Source: JBFWNG01 sp050251195 (lineage in GTDB: Bacteria; Bdellovibrionota_B; Oligoflexia; Oligoflexales; Oligoflexaceae). From it: DNA of 64,000 nucleotides. The position numbers and the translations under genes are program-made. The stretch is from the NCBI GenBank assembly GCA_050251195.1, contig JBFWNG010000006.1, positions 124,001-188,000 on the forward strand. Direction: 5' to 3'. Under the pieces are notes generated by a model, which was given only the letters and a program-made list of their open reading frames with translations, ran no database searches and was not told the origin of the DNA. Each line of letters starts with the position of its first letter. Within the stretch, counting starts at the first letter, position 1. This document shows, one piece after another, positions 17,662-25,603 of this stretch.

Positions 17662-19113
17662 ATGATTCGGACGAAAACAGCTCTCATTATTGAAGACGAT
17701 CCGTTGGAACGACGCAGCTATGTAGGTTTCTGCGCGAAGCTTGGGTTCGTCGCAAAGGAGGCGTCGTCCCTGGCCGAGGCTGAACGCATTCTAGCGACGG
17801 AAAACTTCGATGCGGTTCTCGTCGACCTGTATCTTGACGCAGCGAGCGAGGAGGCGGGAGGGATTCAGCTCTTGAAACTGCTTCGTCAAAATCACGAGAA
17901 CACTATTGCTCTAGCGATGTCCTCTGATCCGAACCAGGATATTGCCGCGTGCGCCAAAGAGAGCGGGGCCTTGGAGTTTCTTAAGAAGCCACTCCTCAAT
18001 GCTGACGAAATCGCGATTGCGCTTGCATCCGCCGCGGAAAAACACGCTTGGCAGACGCGCGAAACCGATGACGCGCTCGCCGTCGTTCTCGGATCCGCGG
18101 TGCGCAAAGCCTACCCTCATGGAATCGTGATCGATCCGGCGACAGAAAATTTCGCTCAGATTATAGCGAGAGACGGCAAAATACCGTCTGTCATCTTGGG
18201 CGAAACAGGAACGGGCAAGGAAGAGGTCGTAAAACTCATTCATAAATTTCGCGTAGCAAAACAGAGCGCCATTCCGCTCGTATCTGTCAATTGTTCGCAC
18301 CTGAATGGCGATATTGCCGATTCCTTGTTGTTTGGACATCGGAAGGGCGCTTTTTCGGGCGCCGTTCAAAACGCCATAGGATATGTGGGACAAGCCAACG
18401 GTGGCATCTTGTTTCTTGATGAAATTCATTGTCTCTCCTTGGTTTCGCAGCAAAAGCTTCTTCGGGTTCTCAACGACGGGACCTATATCCGCGTGGGCGA
18501 CACCATGGAGCGCCGATCTGATTTTCAAATTATTGCGGCAAGCACTCTTAATCTCGATCAACTCATCGAAGAAGGCCGCTTCTTGCTCGACCTCCGCACG
18601 AGGCTAACGGGCGTCGACATTCATCTCAAACCTCTTCGCGAGCGCAGATCCGACATCGCGCCTCTCACGAGCCTATTCTTTGCGAAGAAGGGCATTTCCA
18701 TCGGCCACGAAGAGTTGCAGAAGATCGTCAAGCGCTGTGAGAGTTTTTATTGGCAGGGGAATATTCGACAACTCTATGGTGTGCTGAACGCTCTCACAGT
18801 CATGTCGATTGCTCAAGACCATGCTATTAGAGCGGAGAACATGCCTGTGTTCCAAACTATGATAAGCCCTGAAAAAGGCTCCCTAGCCTCGAGCGAATGC
18901 CCCGCAGCCGAAAATCTTGTCGTCGTGAAGTCTCTGGAACGCGCCTTGGCTGAAGACTATCCTCTCGTCAAGCTAGTTGAAGAAGTTGAAAAGGCCGTGA
19001 TTGAGGCCGCGCTCAAGCGTCACGATAAGGTTAAAGACGTTTATCTGGGCCTGGAAATCGGTCGCAATACGCTGGATCAAAAACGTAAAAAATATCAGAT
19101 CGAGGAAAATTAA
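17662..19113 (+). CDS. NtrC-family sigma-54-dependent response regulator
   Basis: 483 residues in three domains. The receiver domain (1-125) has the acidic pocket Glu11/Asp12/Asp13 and phosphoacceptor Asp55 (VLVDLYLD). The AAA+ domain (about 150-390) has Walker A GETGTGKE, the sigma-54 contact loop as GAFSGA, and Walker B GGILFLDEIH. The C-terminal Fis-type helix-turn-helix contains VIEAALKRHDKVKDVY and NTLDQKRKKY. It would remodel sigma-54 RNA polymerase when phosphorylated; no sensor kinase is nearby. The next gene overlaps its stop by one base (TAATG) and encodes a copy of its C-terminal domain. Confidence 0.9.
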   Translation: MIRTKTALIIEDDPLERRSYVGFCAKLGFVAKEASSLAEAERILATENFDAVLVDLYLDAASEEAGGIQLLKLLRQNHENTIALAMSSDPNQDIAACAKESGALEFLKKPLLNADEIAIALASAAEKHAWQTRETDDALAVVLGSAVRKAYPHGIVIDPATENFAQIIARDGKIPSVILGETGTGKEEVVKLIHKFRVAKQSAIPLVSVNCSHLNGDIADSLLFGHRKGAFSGAVQNAIGYVGQANGGILFLDEIHCLSLVSQQKLLRVLNDGTYIRVGDTMERRSDFQIIAASTLNLDQLIEEGRFLLDLRTRLTGVDIHLKPLRERRSDIAPLTSLFFAKKGISIGHEELQKIVKRCESFYWQGNIRQLYGVLNALTVMSIAQDHAIRAENMPVFQTMISPEKGSLASSECPAAENLVVVKSLERALAEDYPLVKLVEEVEKAVIEAALKRHDKVKDVYLGLEIGRNTLDQKRKKYQIEEN

Positions 19114-19352
19114 TGATGAATGCGTTGAGATTGTTTCGCAATCAAGAGCTCCAAGACCCGACCGACGAGCCTCTTAGCCTCTTAAGACGCGCTCTGGAAA
19201 CTGATGTGCCATTGACTTATGTCCTGGAAAACATCGAGAAAGCGATCCTCGAAGCCGCACTCCATCGGCATAAGACCTCACAATCCGCTTACGGCGCTCT
19301 CAAGATTCCCAAGACGAGTTTCTTTTCTAAAAAAAGAAAGTACTTCCACTAA
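19113..19352 (+). CDS. Stand-alone Fis-type helix-turn-helix protein
   Basis: 79 residues that align along nearly their whole length with the C-terminus of the preceding NtrC-type regulator: DVPLTYVLENIEKAILEAAL here versus DYPLVKLVEEVEKAVIEAAL there, and KTSFFSKKRKYFH versus NTLDQKRKKYQ. It lacks receiver and ATPase domains. It overlaps the upstream stop codon by one base, so it is translationally coupled. A role as a DNA-binding partner or competitor for the regulator's sites is inference from context. Confidence 0.6.
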   Translation: MMNALRLFRNQELQDPTDEPLSLLRRALETDVPLTYVLENIEKAILEAALHRHKTSQSAYGALKIPKTSFFSKKRKYFH

Positions 19353-19401
19353 CTTGCTTCTTAGAGAAATTTAAGGTTGCCGCTGTTAGTCTAAAAATGA
19401 C

Positions 19402-19434
19402 CTGCGGGGGAACCAGCCTCTTTTTAAGCCGCAG
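19402..19434 (+). other. Structured segment upstream of cmoA
   Basis: CTGCGG (19402-19407) pairs with CCGCAG (19429-19434), closing a loop that contains GGGGAACCAGCC. The preceding GGTTGCCG and the GGGGGAACC block recall parts of ydaO-type c-di-AMP riboswitches, but the other invariant blocks of that class are missing. With the terminator hairpin that follows it could be an attenuator; equally it may be just the 3' end of the upstream operon. Confidence 0.25.
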
Positions 19435-19488
19435 AGCTTTGAAAAGGGTTCTCCTTCCAACAAGTCCAATAGCTCTCTCCTTATACGG

Positions 19489-19510
19489 CGGCGTGGTGGA
19501 AACCACGCCG
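19489..19510 (+). terminator. Rho-independent terminator, or attenuator hairpin before cmoA
   Basis: Perfect nine-base stem CGGCGTGGT / ACCACGCCG with a GGAA tetraloop, followed by TCTTTCCTT. It lies 64 bases before cmoA on the same strand and ends the regulator operon, unless the cmoA transcript starts upstream of it. Confidence 0.7.
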
Positions 19511-19573
19511 TCTTTCCTTGCATAAACCAGCGACTTTATATACAAACCGGAGGTATTTTATTGAGGATTCGAA

Positions 19574-20332
19574 GTGACGTCGCCTACCGATAGTTTGGTT
19601 TTGTTTAAAAACGAAGATGACTTGTTCTTGACGGAAAAGTTTCCGCATCCTTTTCGCTTCGATCAGGAGGTCGCCGCGGTTTTCGACGACATGGCGAGGC
19701 GTTCCATTCCGCTTTACGAGGATGTCACCAAAACCTGCGTCTTCTGGGCGCTCCGGTACTACCAACCCAATACGGCTATTTACGACGTTGGGTGTTCGAC
19801 GGGCACAACGCTTGATCTCATCTCTAGAAACTTGCAAATACCCGCGCATTTTTTTGGTGTCGACAACTCCGAAGCGATGATCGAAAAGGCTAGCGAGAAA
19901 CTGAAGAACGTCCCTCCGCGACACGAATTACAACTTCTTTGCGAAGACGTGACAACGACGAAATTCAAACGTTCTTCGGTCGTTATCGTCAACTACACGA
20001 TGCAGTTTCTTCCGATCAACGAACGACAGATTTTATTCAAGAGAATATACGAGAGTCTGGTTCCTGGTGGAATCTTGATTCTCAGTGAGAAGGTTGTGTC
20101 ATCTTCCGCTCAAGTTCAAGAAACCTTTAACCAGATCTATTACCAATATAAGATGGCGAAAGGTTACAGCAAGCGCGAGATTGAGCGTAAAAAGGAATCA
20201 CTGGAAAATATTCTGATCCCTCTGCCCGAGTCACAATATCGGGAGATGCTTCTCGCGGCGGGCTTCGCGCATGCAGAAAGCGTCGTTCGCTGGAACAACT
20301 TTGTCTCCATGATCGCCATAAAAAATCCATGA
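19574..20332 (+). CDS. cmoA: Carboxy-S-adenosyl-L-methionine synthase
   Basis: 252-residue class I methyltransferase-fold protein that turns prephenate and SAM into carboxy-SAM, the donor for cmo5U34 formation in tRNA. Seen: FDQEVAAVFDDMARRSIPLY near the start, the SAM loop YDVGCSTGTT, and NYTMQFLP, all typical of CmoA. It starts at GTG, with GAGG seven bases upstream. It overlaps cmoB by four bases (ATGA), the usual cmoAB arrangement, which confirms the assignment. Confidence 0.92.
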   Translation: MTSPTDSLVLFKNEDDLFLTEKFPHPFRFDQEVAAVFDDMARRSIPLYEDVTKTCVFWALRYYQPNTAIYDVGCSTGTTLDLISRNLQIPAHFFGVDNSEAMIEKASEKLKNVPPRHELQLLCEDVTTTKFKRSSVVIVNYTMQFLPINERQILFKRIYESLVPGGILILSEKVVSSSAQVQETFNQIYYQYKMAKGYSKREIERKKESLENILIPLPESQYREMLLAAGFAHAESVVRWNNFVSMIAIKNP

Positions 20333-21297
20333 CAAGTTTTGATTCGTTTTTTGAGAGGCTGCTATCTGACGATGGTCATATCCCTGACGAGCAGGCCCGT
20401 TGCGCGAGAAAAACCCGGCTAGAGAGCGCTCTGCAACCGCAGTGGCAGCAACACCGCGATCTTTTCTCCAAGGTGGCTGGAATAACCCCTACGGACATGT
20501 GTTTTCAGGAAGACGTGGTACGCTTTGGTCGGGGCGCTGATTTGTCAACGGAAGAGACGTCTCTCATTTTGGAGTATCTCAAACTATTTTCACCCTGGAA
20601 GAAGGGGCCGTTTGAAATCTTCGGCAACCAAATCGACGCGGAGTGGCGCTCGAATGTGAAGTGGAACCGCATTAAGCCTTTTGTGGGATCCCTTGAGGGA
20701 AAAGTAGTTGCGGATATCGGCTGCCATAACGGCTACTTCATGTTTCGTATGGCGCACGAAAATCCGGCGCTTGTGATCGGTTTAGAGCCTGTTGTTAAAC
20801 ATTGGTTTGTCGCATCCTGGCTCAAGCACATGAGCCGTTTGGACCAGTTACGTTTTGAGCTGTTAGGGCTGGAACATATTGATCGATTTCCCGGTTATTT
20901 CGATGTTGTATTCTGCATGGGCATCCTTTATCACCATAAGAACCCGGTTGAGGCGCTGGAAAACATGAGAAAAGCCCTCAAACCAGGCGGTAAAGTCGTC
21001 ATCGACTGCCAGGGAATTCCCGGCGAAGGCCCCCTGTGCTTAGTGCCCAGGCGCAAATATGCAGGGGCGACAGGAATATGGTATCTTCCCACAGCGCAGT
21101 GCCTCGAAAATTGGGTCGCGCGGGCTGGTTTTAGCTCATGGAAGGTTTGTTACAAAGGCAAGCTTACGTCGGAAGAGCAGCGTTCCACGAAATGGGCAGA
21201 GATTAAGAGTCTGAAAGATTTCCTCAGCGAAGATGGGGAACAGACTATGGAAGGTTATCCGGCGCCTGTCCGAATATACGGTATAGCCGAGCGCTAA
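20329..21297 (+). CDS. cmoB: tRNA U34 carboxymethyltransferase
   Basis: 322 residues, the standard CmoB length. It transfers the carboxymethyl group of carboxy-SAM to 5-hydroxyuridine 34 of tRNA so that one tRNA reads more codons. Seen: FGRGADLSTEE, IDAEWRSNVKWNR, the SAM loop VADIGCHNGYF, GLEPVVKHWF, VFCMGILYHHKNPVEAL and a C-terminal GYPAPVRIYGIA. It begins inside the stop of cmoA. Confidence 0.95.
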   Translation: MTSFDSFFERLLSDDGHIPDEQARCARKTRLESALQPQWQQHRDLFSKVAGITPTDMCFQEDVVRFGRGADLSTEETSLILEYLKLFSPWKKGPFEIFGNQIDAEWRSNVKWNRIKPFVGSLEGKVVADIGCHNGYFMFRMAHENPALVIGLEPVVKHWFVASWLKHMSRLDQLRFELLGLEHIDRFPGYFDVVFCMGILYHHKNPVEALENMRKALKPGGKVVIDCQGIPGEGPLCLVPRRKYAGATGIWYLPTAQCLENWVARAGFSSWKVCYKGKLTSEEQRSTKWAEIKSLKDFLSEDGEQTMEGYPAPVRIYGIAER

Positions 21298-21306
21298 AGA
21301 GTTGCT

Positions 21307-22011
21307 ATGGACGAAATCAGAATCAGAGATCTAAAAGTAAATTGCCTCATCGGCGTTTATCCTTTTGAAATGGAAAACGTTCAACCCTTGTTGCTCGATA
21401 TCGGGCTTTTTCTCGAGACCAAAAAGACGTTTGCCACGGATTCACTCGGAGACACCATTGATTATCATCGCGTGACCAACGAACTCTGTTTTTTGTTGTC
21501 CAACGGCCAATACCGTTTGCTGGAAACCGCCGCCGGCACACTTGTAAATTACTTATTTATGCGCAATCGCCTTGTCGACAACGTCGTGCTGGAACAAGTT
21601 CGCTTGAAGCTTACCAAGCCGGCCGCAATGGCGGGAAAAGCCATTCCAGAACTTTTGATTAAGAGATCCCGCCACGAAATACATTCGGCGCTGAAAAAGC
21701 GGACCGGAATTTCTGCGTGCGACGTTTTCTCATCGAAGACTTGTTCGGTGTTCCTTCTTAATCTAGGCGCTGACGAAAAAACATGGCATCTTGAGATCGA
21801 TCAGCAAGGCCTCGCCTGTCTTCCGATAACTCCCGGCTTGGAACTTAAAGAAGCGCCAGAACCAGGTACGCTGTTTTTGCACGATCACGCTGGCGCGGGC
21901 GGCGCTATCCTTTGCGTCTGCAAAGACTTGTTTTCATGGGAAAACGTTAGGGTTGCGCCTTTTGTTAAAGAGCAGGGCGAACGCGATGGCGTAAGCTTTG
22001 AGGCGAATTAG
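21307..22011 (+). CDS. folB: Dihydroneopterin aldolase fused to an unknown C-terminal domain
   Basis: 234 residues. The first ~118 are a FolB domain: IRIRDLKVNCLIGVYPFE with the substrate-binding start of the family, DTIDYHRVTNEL, and LLETAAGTLVNYL. The expected catalytic lysine lies in RLKLTKPAAM. FolB normally ends there; the extra ~115 residues (SVFLLNLGADEKTWHLEI, GTLFLHDHAGAGGAILCV) look like a small beta-rich domain I do not recognise. It would make 6-hydroxymethyl-dihydropterin for folate synthesis. It lies 9 bases after cmoB and is probably in that operon. Confidence 0.8.
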   Translation: MDEIRIRDLKVNCLIGVYPFEMENVQPLLLDIGLFLETKKTFATDSLGDTIDYHRVTNELCFLLSNGQYRLLETAAGTLVNYLFMRNRLVDNVVLEQVRLKLTKPAAMAGKAIPELLIKRSRHEIHSALKKRTGISACDVFSSKTCSVFLLNLGADEKTWHLEIDQQGLACLPITPGLELKEAPEPGTLFLHDHAGAGGAILCVCKDLFSWENVRVAPFVKEQGERDGVSFEAN

Positions 22012-22034
22012 TCGTTATCGTCCCCAGAGCGTCT

Positions 22035-23237
22035 TTAAAGCGCTCGAGGATTAAAGTACTTTGCCACGCCCGGAATAGGATCGCCCGCCATTACATCCGC
22101 CAGTAAAGACGCACTGCCGTGTGCCCACGAGAATCCGTGTCCGGTAAAACCGGCGACAGTATAGATAAGCGGGCTCGAAGTTGGACCGATGAACGGAAAG
22201 CCTGTCCGGGATGCGGCCATAATGCCGCCCCAGGAGTATTCCCACTCGACATCCTCGGCAATGTCGTAATGATCTTGCGCGAACAGGGCCAGTCCCTGTT
22301 CAATGTGCGAATTCGGCGTGGTGTCGTAGGTTCCGAGTTCTTTGGAAGGGCTATGGTTGCGCCAGCCGCCCAGCATGAGGCGGTTGTCTTCGGTGACCAG
22401 CGCGTATTCGTAACCGTGGTCAAAGCTATGCGGAAACTTAACCTTGAACTCGTGTTTGAGGGGGTTGGAAACCATGATTTGCCCGCGAAAGGGCTCGACC
22501 AGCCTGTGGTTGGCATAAAATGACGACAGCAAGGGACTATAGGCGTTGGCCGCAATCACGGCGCTATCGTACTTGAGATCGCCGTACGCATGCGAAGAGA
22601 GAATCACCGAACCGTTGGATTCGTTTACTTCATTGATCTTGACGTCGGAAAAATATTTAACGCCGCTTTTAAGGCAATAATTCAACAGCCCGTTGCGAAA
22701 TTTTACGGGGTGGGCTTGCGCTGAGGTTTTCTCGTATCGGGCGCCAAAAACATTCTTAAATCCATAGTCGCGCAGTTGGGCGTCGGATACGAGCTCGCTG
22801 TGAAACCCCATTCTTGTCAACAGCTCCACCGACTGTTCAATCTCTTTGCGTTCCGTCTCGTCGATAGCCATAACGAGATAGCCGTCTTTTCGATAGTCGG
22901 CGTTGATTCCGAGTTCTCTCACCGTCTCGCCGACCATGTCGCATATTCGAACTGAGAATTCCCAAATCTCTTTTGCGATTTCTTCGCCGTGGAGAGCAAC
23001 CATTGCCAGCATGGATTCCACGGTGCCGTTGAGGATATGGCCACAATTTCGAAGGGTTGCTGATTCCGTGTTTTGATAGTCGATGATGGTAATATCTTCA
23101 AAACCTTTTTTAAGCAGCCAGTACGCCGCGCTCGCACCCGCTAACCCCGAACCAACGATGGCAATGCCTCCTTCGGTTGGCTTGGACTTCTGGCCTATAA
23201 CGGGGGGAATTTCGCACCAGTAGGGGTAGTTTTTCAT
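22035..23237 (-). CDS. FAD-dependent amino-acid/amine oxidoreductase (DAO family)
   Basis: 400 residues. Dinucleotide-binding motif IAIVGSGLAGASAAYWL (about residues 25-41) followed by the acidic strand end ITIIDY; RNCGHILNG and the C-terminal TVAGFTGHGFSWAHGS are typical of the D-amino-acid oxidase/glycine oxidase/PuuB group. No signal peptide. It likely oxidises a secondary or primary amine of an amino acid or polyamine; the substrate cannot be assigned. Convergent with folB, divergent from the aminotransferase gene. Confidence 0.8.
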   Translation of the reverse strand: MKNYPYWCEIPPVIGQKSKPTEGGIAIVGSGLAGASAAYWLLKKGFEDITIIDYQNTESATLRNCGHILNGTVESMLAMVALHGEEIAKEIWEFSVRICDMVGETVRELGINADYRKDGYLVMAIDETERKEIEQSVELLTRMGFHSELVSDAQLRDYGFKNVFGARYEKTSAQAHPVKFRNGLLNYCLKSGVKYFSDVKINEVNESNGSVILSSHAYGDLKYDSAVIAANAYSPLLSSFYANHRLVEPFRGQIMVSNPLKHEFKVKFPHSFDHGYEYALVTEDNRLMLGGWRNHSPSKELGTYDTTPNSHIEQGLALFAQDHYDIAEDVEWEYSWGGIMAASRTGFPFIGPTSSPLIYTVAGFTGHGFSWAHGSASLLADVMAGDPIPGVAKYFNPRAL

Positions 23238-23370
23238 GGGTAATCTTAAAAATTTGGATTTATGAGAGCACGTAGTCCTGAACTAGTACCTAAACTTGGG
23301 GAATAGTTCAAGTCGCATTGGGTTCTTAGAATCGGTAAGGGTTGGTCTTGGATTCGGGTTGGGGCGCCGC

Positions 23371-23404
23371 CCGCTTCGCACAGGGCGCGGAGGCAGCGAA
23401 GCGG
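23371..23404. repeat. Inverted repeat in the divergent spacer
   Basis: CCGCTTCGC (23371-23379) and GCGAAGCGG (23396-23404) form a perfect nine-base stem around a GC-rich loop, between the oxidoreductase and aminotransferase genes that point away from each other. Its GC-rich make-up differs from the flanking DNA. It may be a dispersed palindrome or a regulatory hairpin in the aminotransferase leader. Confidence 0.5.
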
Positions 23405-23474
23405 CCCACAAACCCTATTGCATTTTTCTCTAAAAAGTATAGATTCTGAAGCTTTAGACCATTTGGAAGTTTCC

Positions 23475-24593
23475 ATGCATATACCCTTTATCGATCTCGG
23501 TCGTTCGATCGCGCCGTTAGAAAACGAAATTCTCCTCGACTGGCGCAGGTGTCTCAGGGCGACGGAGTTTGTTGGCGGCAAAACCGTCATTGAATTAGAG
23601 AAACGGTTGGCGCAAAAACTCGGCGCCAACAACGTCATCGGCTGTTCTAACGGCACCGACGCTATCATGGTCGGCTTGCAAGCTTTGGGTATCGAACCGG
23701 GCATGAAAGTGGCGATGCCGAACATGACGTTCTGGGCAACGGTGGAAGCCGTGAAGCTGCTGGGCGCGGAGCCCGTTCTCATCGACTTTGATCCCGACGA
23801 CCTGCAAATGTGCTTTGACGAGTTCAAAAAAGCCTACGACCAATTTCGCTTTGAAGGCGCAATCCTTGTCCACCTCTTTGGATGGGCAAGTGAAAGACTT
23901 CATGAATTCCGAGCGTTTTGCAAAGAAAACAACATTCGTTTGCTCGAAGACAGCGCGCAGGCATTTGGGGTTGAGGAAAATAACAAGTCCATTTTGGCCG
24001 ACGCCGAAGTAGCAACGATATCGTTCTATCCTGCGAAAGTCCTTGGGGCATGCGGCGACGCCGGGGCAGTGGTATGCGCGGATTCTAAGGTCGCGGAGAA
24101 GGTTCGCACGCTTTGCAATCACGGTCGAGCGGGACACTACACGCACGATTACCTTGGGTGGAACGCGCGCTTGGGCGGCCTTCAGGCGAGTTTTCTCTTG
24201 TCGATGTTGAGTCGCGTCGACGAATTTATAGCAAGCCGAAAGGCGGCCATGGCTTACTACTCCGAACGATTCATGAATAGAGACGATATTGTTTGTTATC
24301 AAGGGCCCGCCCGATTCTCGGGCAATGGCTATCTCAACGTCTTCTTCAGCAAGAAAGCCTATGGCGATCAGATCGTCGCCTTTATGCAAAAAAATAACGT
24401 CGGCGCGGCCCGAACCTACCCTCAGACCATGGACGAGCAGCCTCCCGCCAAGAATTCTCCGCGGGTTTCGGATTTGAAGAAGAGCAAGGAATTCAGTAGA
24501 CGCGTCGTCAACTTGCCGCAGTTCGCCGGGATAACCATGCGAGAATGCGAAATAGCCGCAGACGTGTTCCAGAAGGCGCTTTCGGAAACATAG
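23475..24593 (+). CDS. DegT/DnrJ/EryC1-family sugar aminotransferase (GnnB candidate)
   Basis: 372 residues from the ATG at 23475, which has GGAAG before it and gives the family start MHIPFIDLGR. PLP enzyme: GCSNGTDAIMVGLQALG binds the cofactor phosphate, LLEDSAQAFG holds the pyridine-contacting aspartate, and the Schiff-base lysine is in SFYPAKVLGACGDAG. Such enzymes aminate keto sugars on nucleotide carriers. Followed 26 bases later by a Gfo/Idh/MocA dehydrogenase, the pair matches the logic of GnnA/GnnB (UDP-GlcNAc to UDP-GlcNAc3N, used for amide-rich lipid A) or of WbpB/WbpE-type O-antigen pathways. The family is sure; the exact sugar is inference. Confidence 0.82.
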   Translation: MHIPFIDLGRSIAPLENEILLDWRRCLRATEFVGGKTVIELEKRLAQKLGANNVIGCSNGTDAIMVGLQALGIEPGMKVAMPNMTFWATVEAVKLLGAEPVLIDFDPDDLQMCFDEFKKAYDQFRFEGAILVHLFGWASERLHEFRAFCKENNIRLLEDSAQAFGVEENNKSILADAEVATISFYPAKVLGACGDAGAVVCADSKVAEKVRTLCNHGRAGHYTHDYLGWNARLGGLQASFLLSMLSRVDEFIASRKAAMAYYSERFMNRDDIVCYQGPARFSGNGYLNVFFSKKAYGDQIVAFMQKNNVGAARTYPQTMDEQPPAKNSPRVSDLKKSKEFSRRVVNLPQFAGITMRECEIAADVFQKALSET

Positions 24594-24619
24594 ACTCTGT
24601 CGCTTCAGAAAGGAATATT

Positions 24620-25603
24620 GTGAAACCGTTTAAGACGGGCCTTGTCGGCCTTGGCAATATGGGAAAGTACCATCTGCAATCGCTGCAGCAAGACGCGGAT
24701 TTTAATGTTGTCGCGGCGGTCGATCCTGATGAGGCTAGACTGGCGCCTGTGCGCGAAACGGCGAAAGTTTTTCGCGACTATAAAGAACTTGCTGATCTCG
24801 ACCTCGATTGTGTTGTCGTCGCAGCGCCAACTCAGACCCACTACACCATCGCTAAGTTTTTCCTGGATCGCGGGATAAACGTTCTGGTGGAAAAGCCGGC
24901 GGCGACGACCGTTCCAGAGTCACAGGATCTGGTTGCGACGGCTAAAAAGAAGGGCGTAAAACTCTGCGTCGGACACGTCGAGCGTTGCAATCCGGTTGTA
25001 AAAATTGCTAAAAAAATTATCAGCGAAGGCGTCATCGGGCGACCACTTCACTCGCATTCCATGCGCGTGGGGCACTATCCCGGCAGCGTTCATGCGTCCA
25101 ACAACGTCATCATCGATTTAGCGGTGCATGAACTTGACGTGTTGGCGACGATGTTCGGACCCGTTCAACTGCGGAGCACCTACGGACGCAAGGTTCGTCA
25201 CCAGGACATTTGTGACATGGGTGAAATCTTTGCCGTTACCGAAAGTGGGACCAGCGCTCTTATGCACGTCAATTGGCTAAGCCCATTCAAACAACGCAAA
25301 ATGAGAGTTATGGGATCCGGCGGCGTCATGGAGCTCGACTACATGCATCAAGAATGCGAAGTTTTCGCGCCGCAATTGCCCAAAATGACGTTTCCCGACG
25401 CGGACGTCAGCGCTGTGCAAGATCCGAAATTGGGCGACAAGCTCTTCATAAAATGCCACAGGCAACATCCGATTTATAACCAGCTACAACAGTTCAGCGC
25501 GTATTTGTCGGGCAATGAGCACAATTTGTGCGCGATGGACGATATCGTGGATTCGATTCGCGTCTTGGAGCATGCTCAGAAGTTCTTAGAAATCGGCAAG
25601 TAA
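24620..25603 (+). CDS. Gfo/Idh/MocA-family nucleotide-sugar dehydrogenase (GnnA candidate)
   Basis: 327 residues from the GTG at 24620 (AAAGGA upstream). N-terminal Rossmann motif GLVGLGNMGKYHLQSL, then VVVAAPTQTHY, the conserved VLVEKPAA with the catalytic-region lysine, and HVERCNPVV. The C-terminal half is the substrate-binding beta sheet (IIDLAVHELDVLATMFG). It would oxidise C3 of a UDP-sugar with NAD, giving the keto substrate for the neighbouring aminotransferase. The last 18 bases overlap the convergent cytochrome-barrel gene. Confidence 0.82.
   Translation: MKPFKTGLVGLGNMGKYHLQSLQQDADFNVVAAVDPDEARLAPVRETAKVFRDYKELADLDLDCVVVAAPTQTHYTIAKFFLDRGINVLVEKPAATTVPESQDLVATAKKKGVKLCVGHVERCNPVVKIAKKIISEGVIGRPLHSHSMRVGHYPGSVHASNNVIIDLAVHELDVLATMFGPVQLRSTYGRKVRHQDICDMGEIFAVTESGTSALMHVNWLSPFKQRKMRVMGSGGVMELDYMHQECEVFAPQLPKMTFPDADVSAVQDPKLGDKLFIKCHRQHPIYNQLQQFSAYLSGNEHNLCAMDDIVDSIRVLEHAQKFLEIGK

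Noticed and set aside
19353..19488. ydaO-type c-di-AMP riboswitch
   Set aside because: Only two short blocks agree; the GGGGTGAATC-like and GTCAGCTAACC-like blocks are missing, so it is kept only as a low-confidence structured segment.
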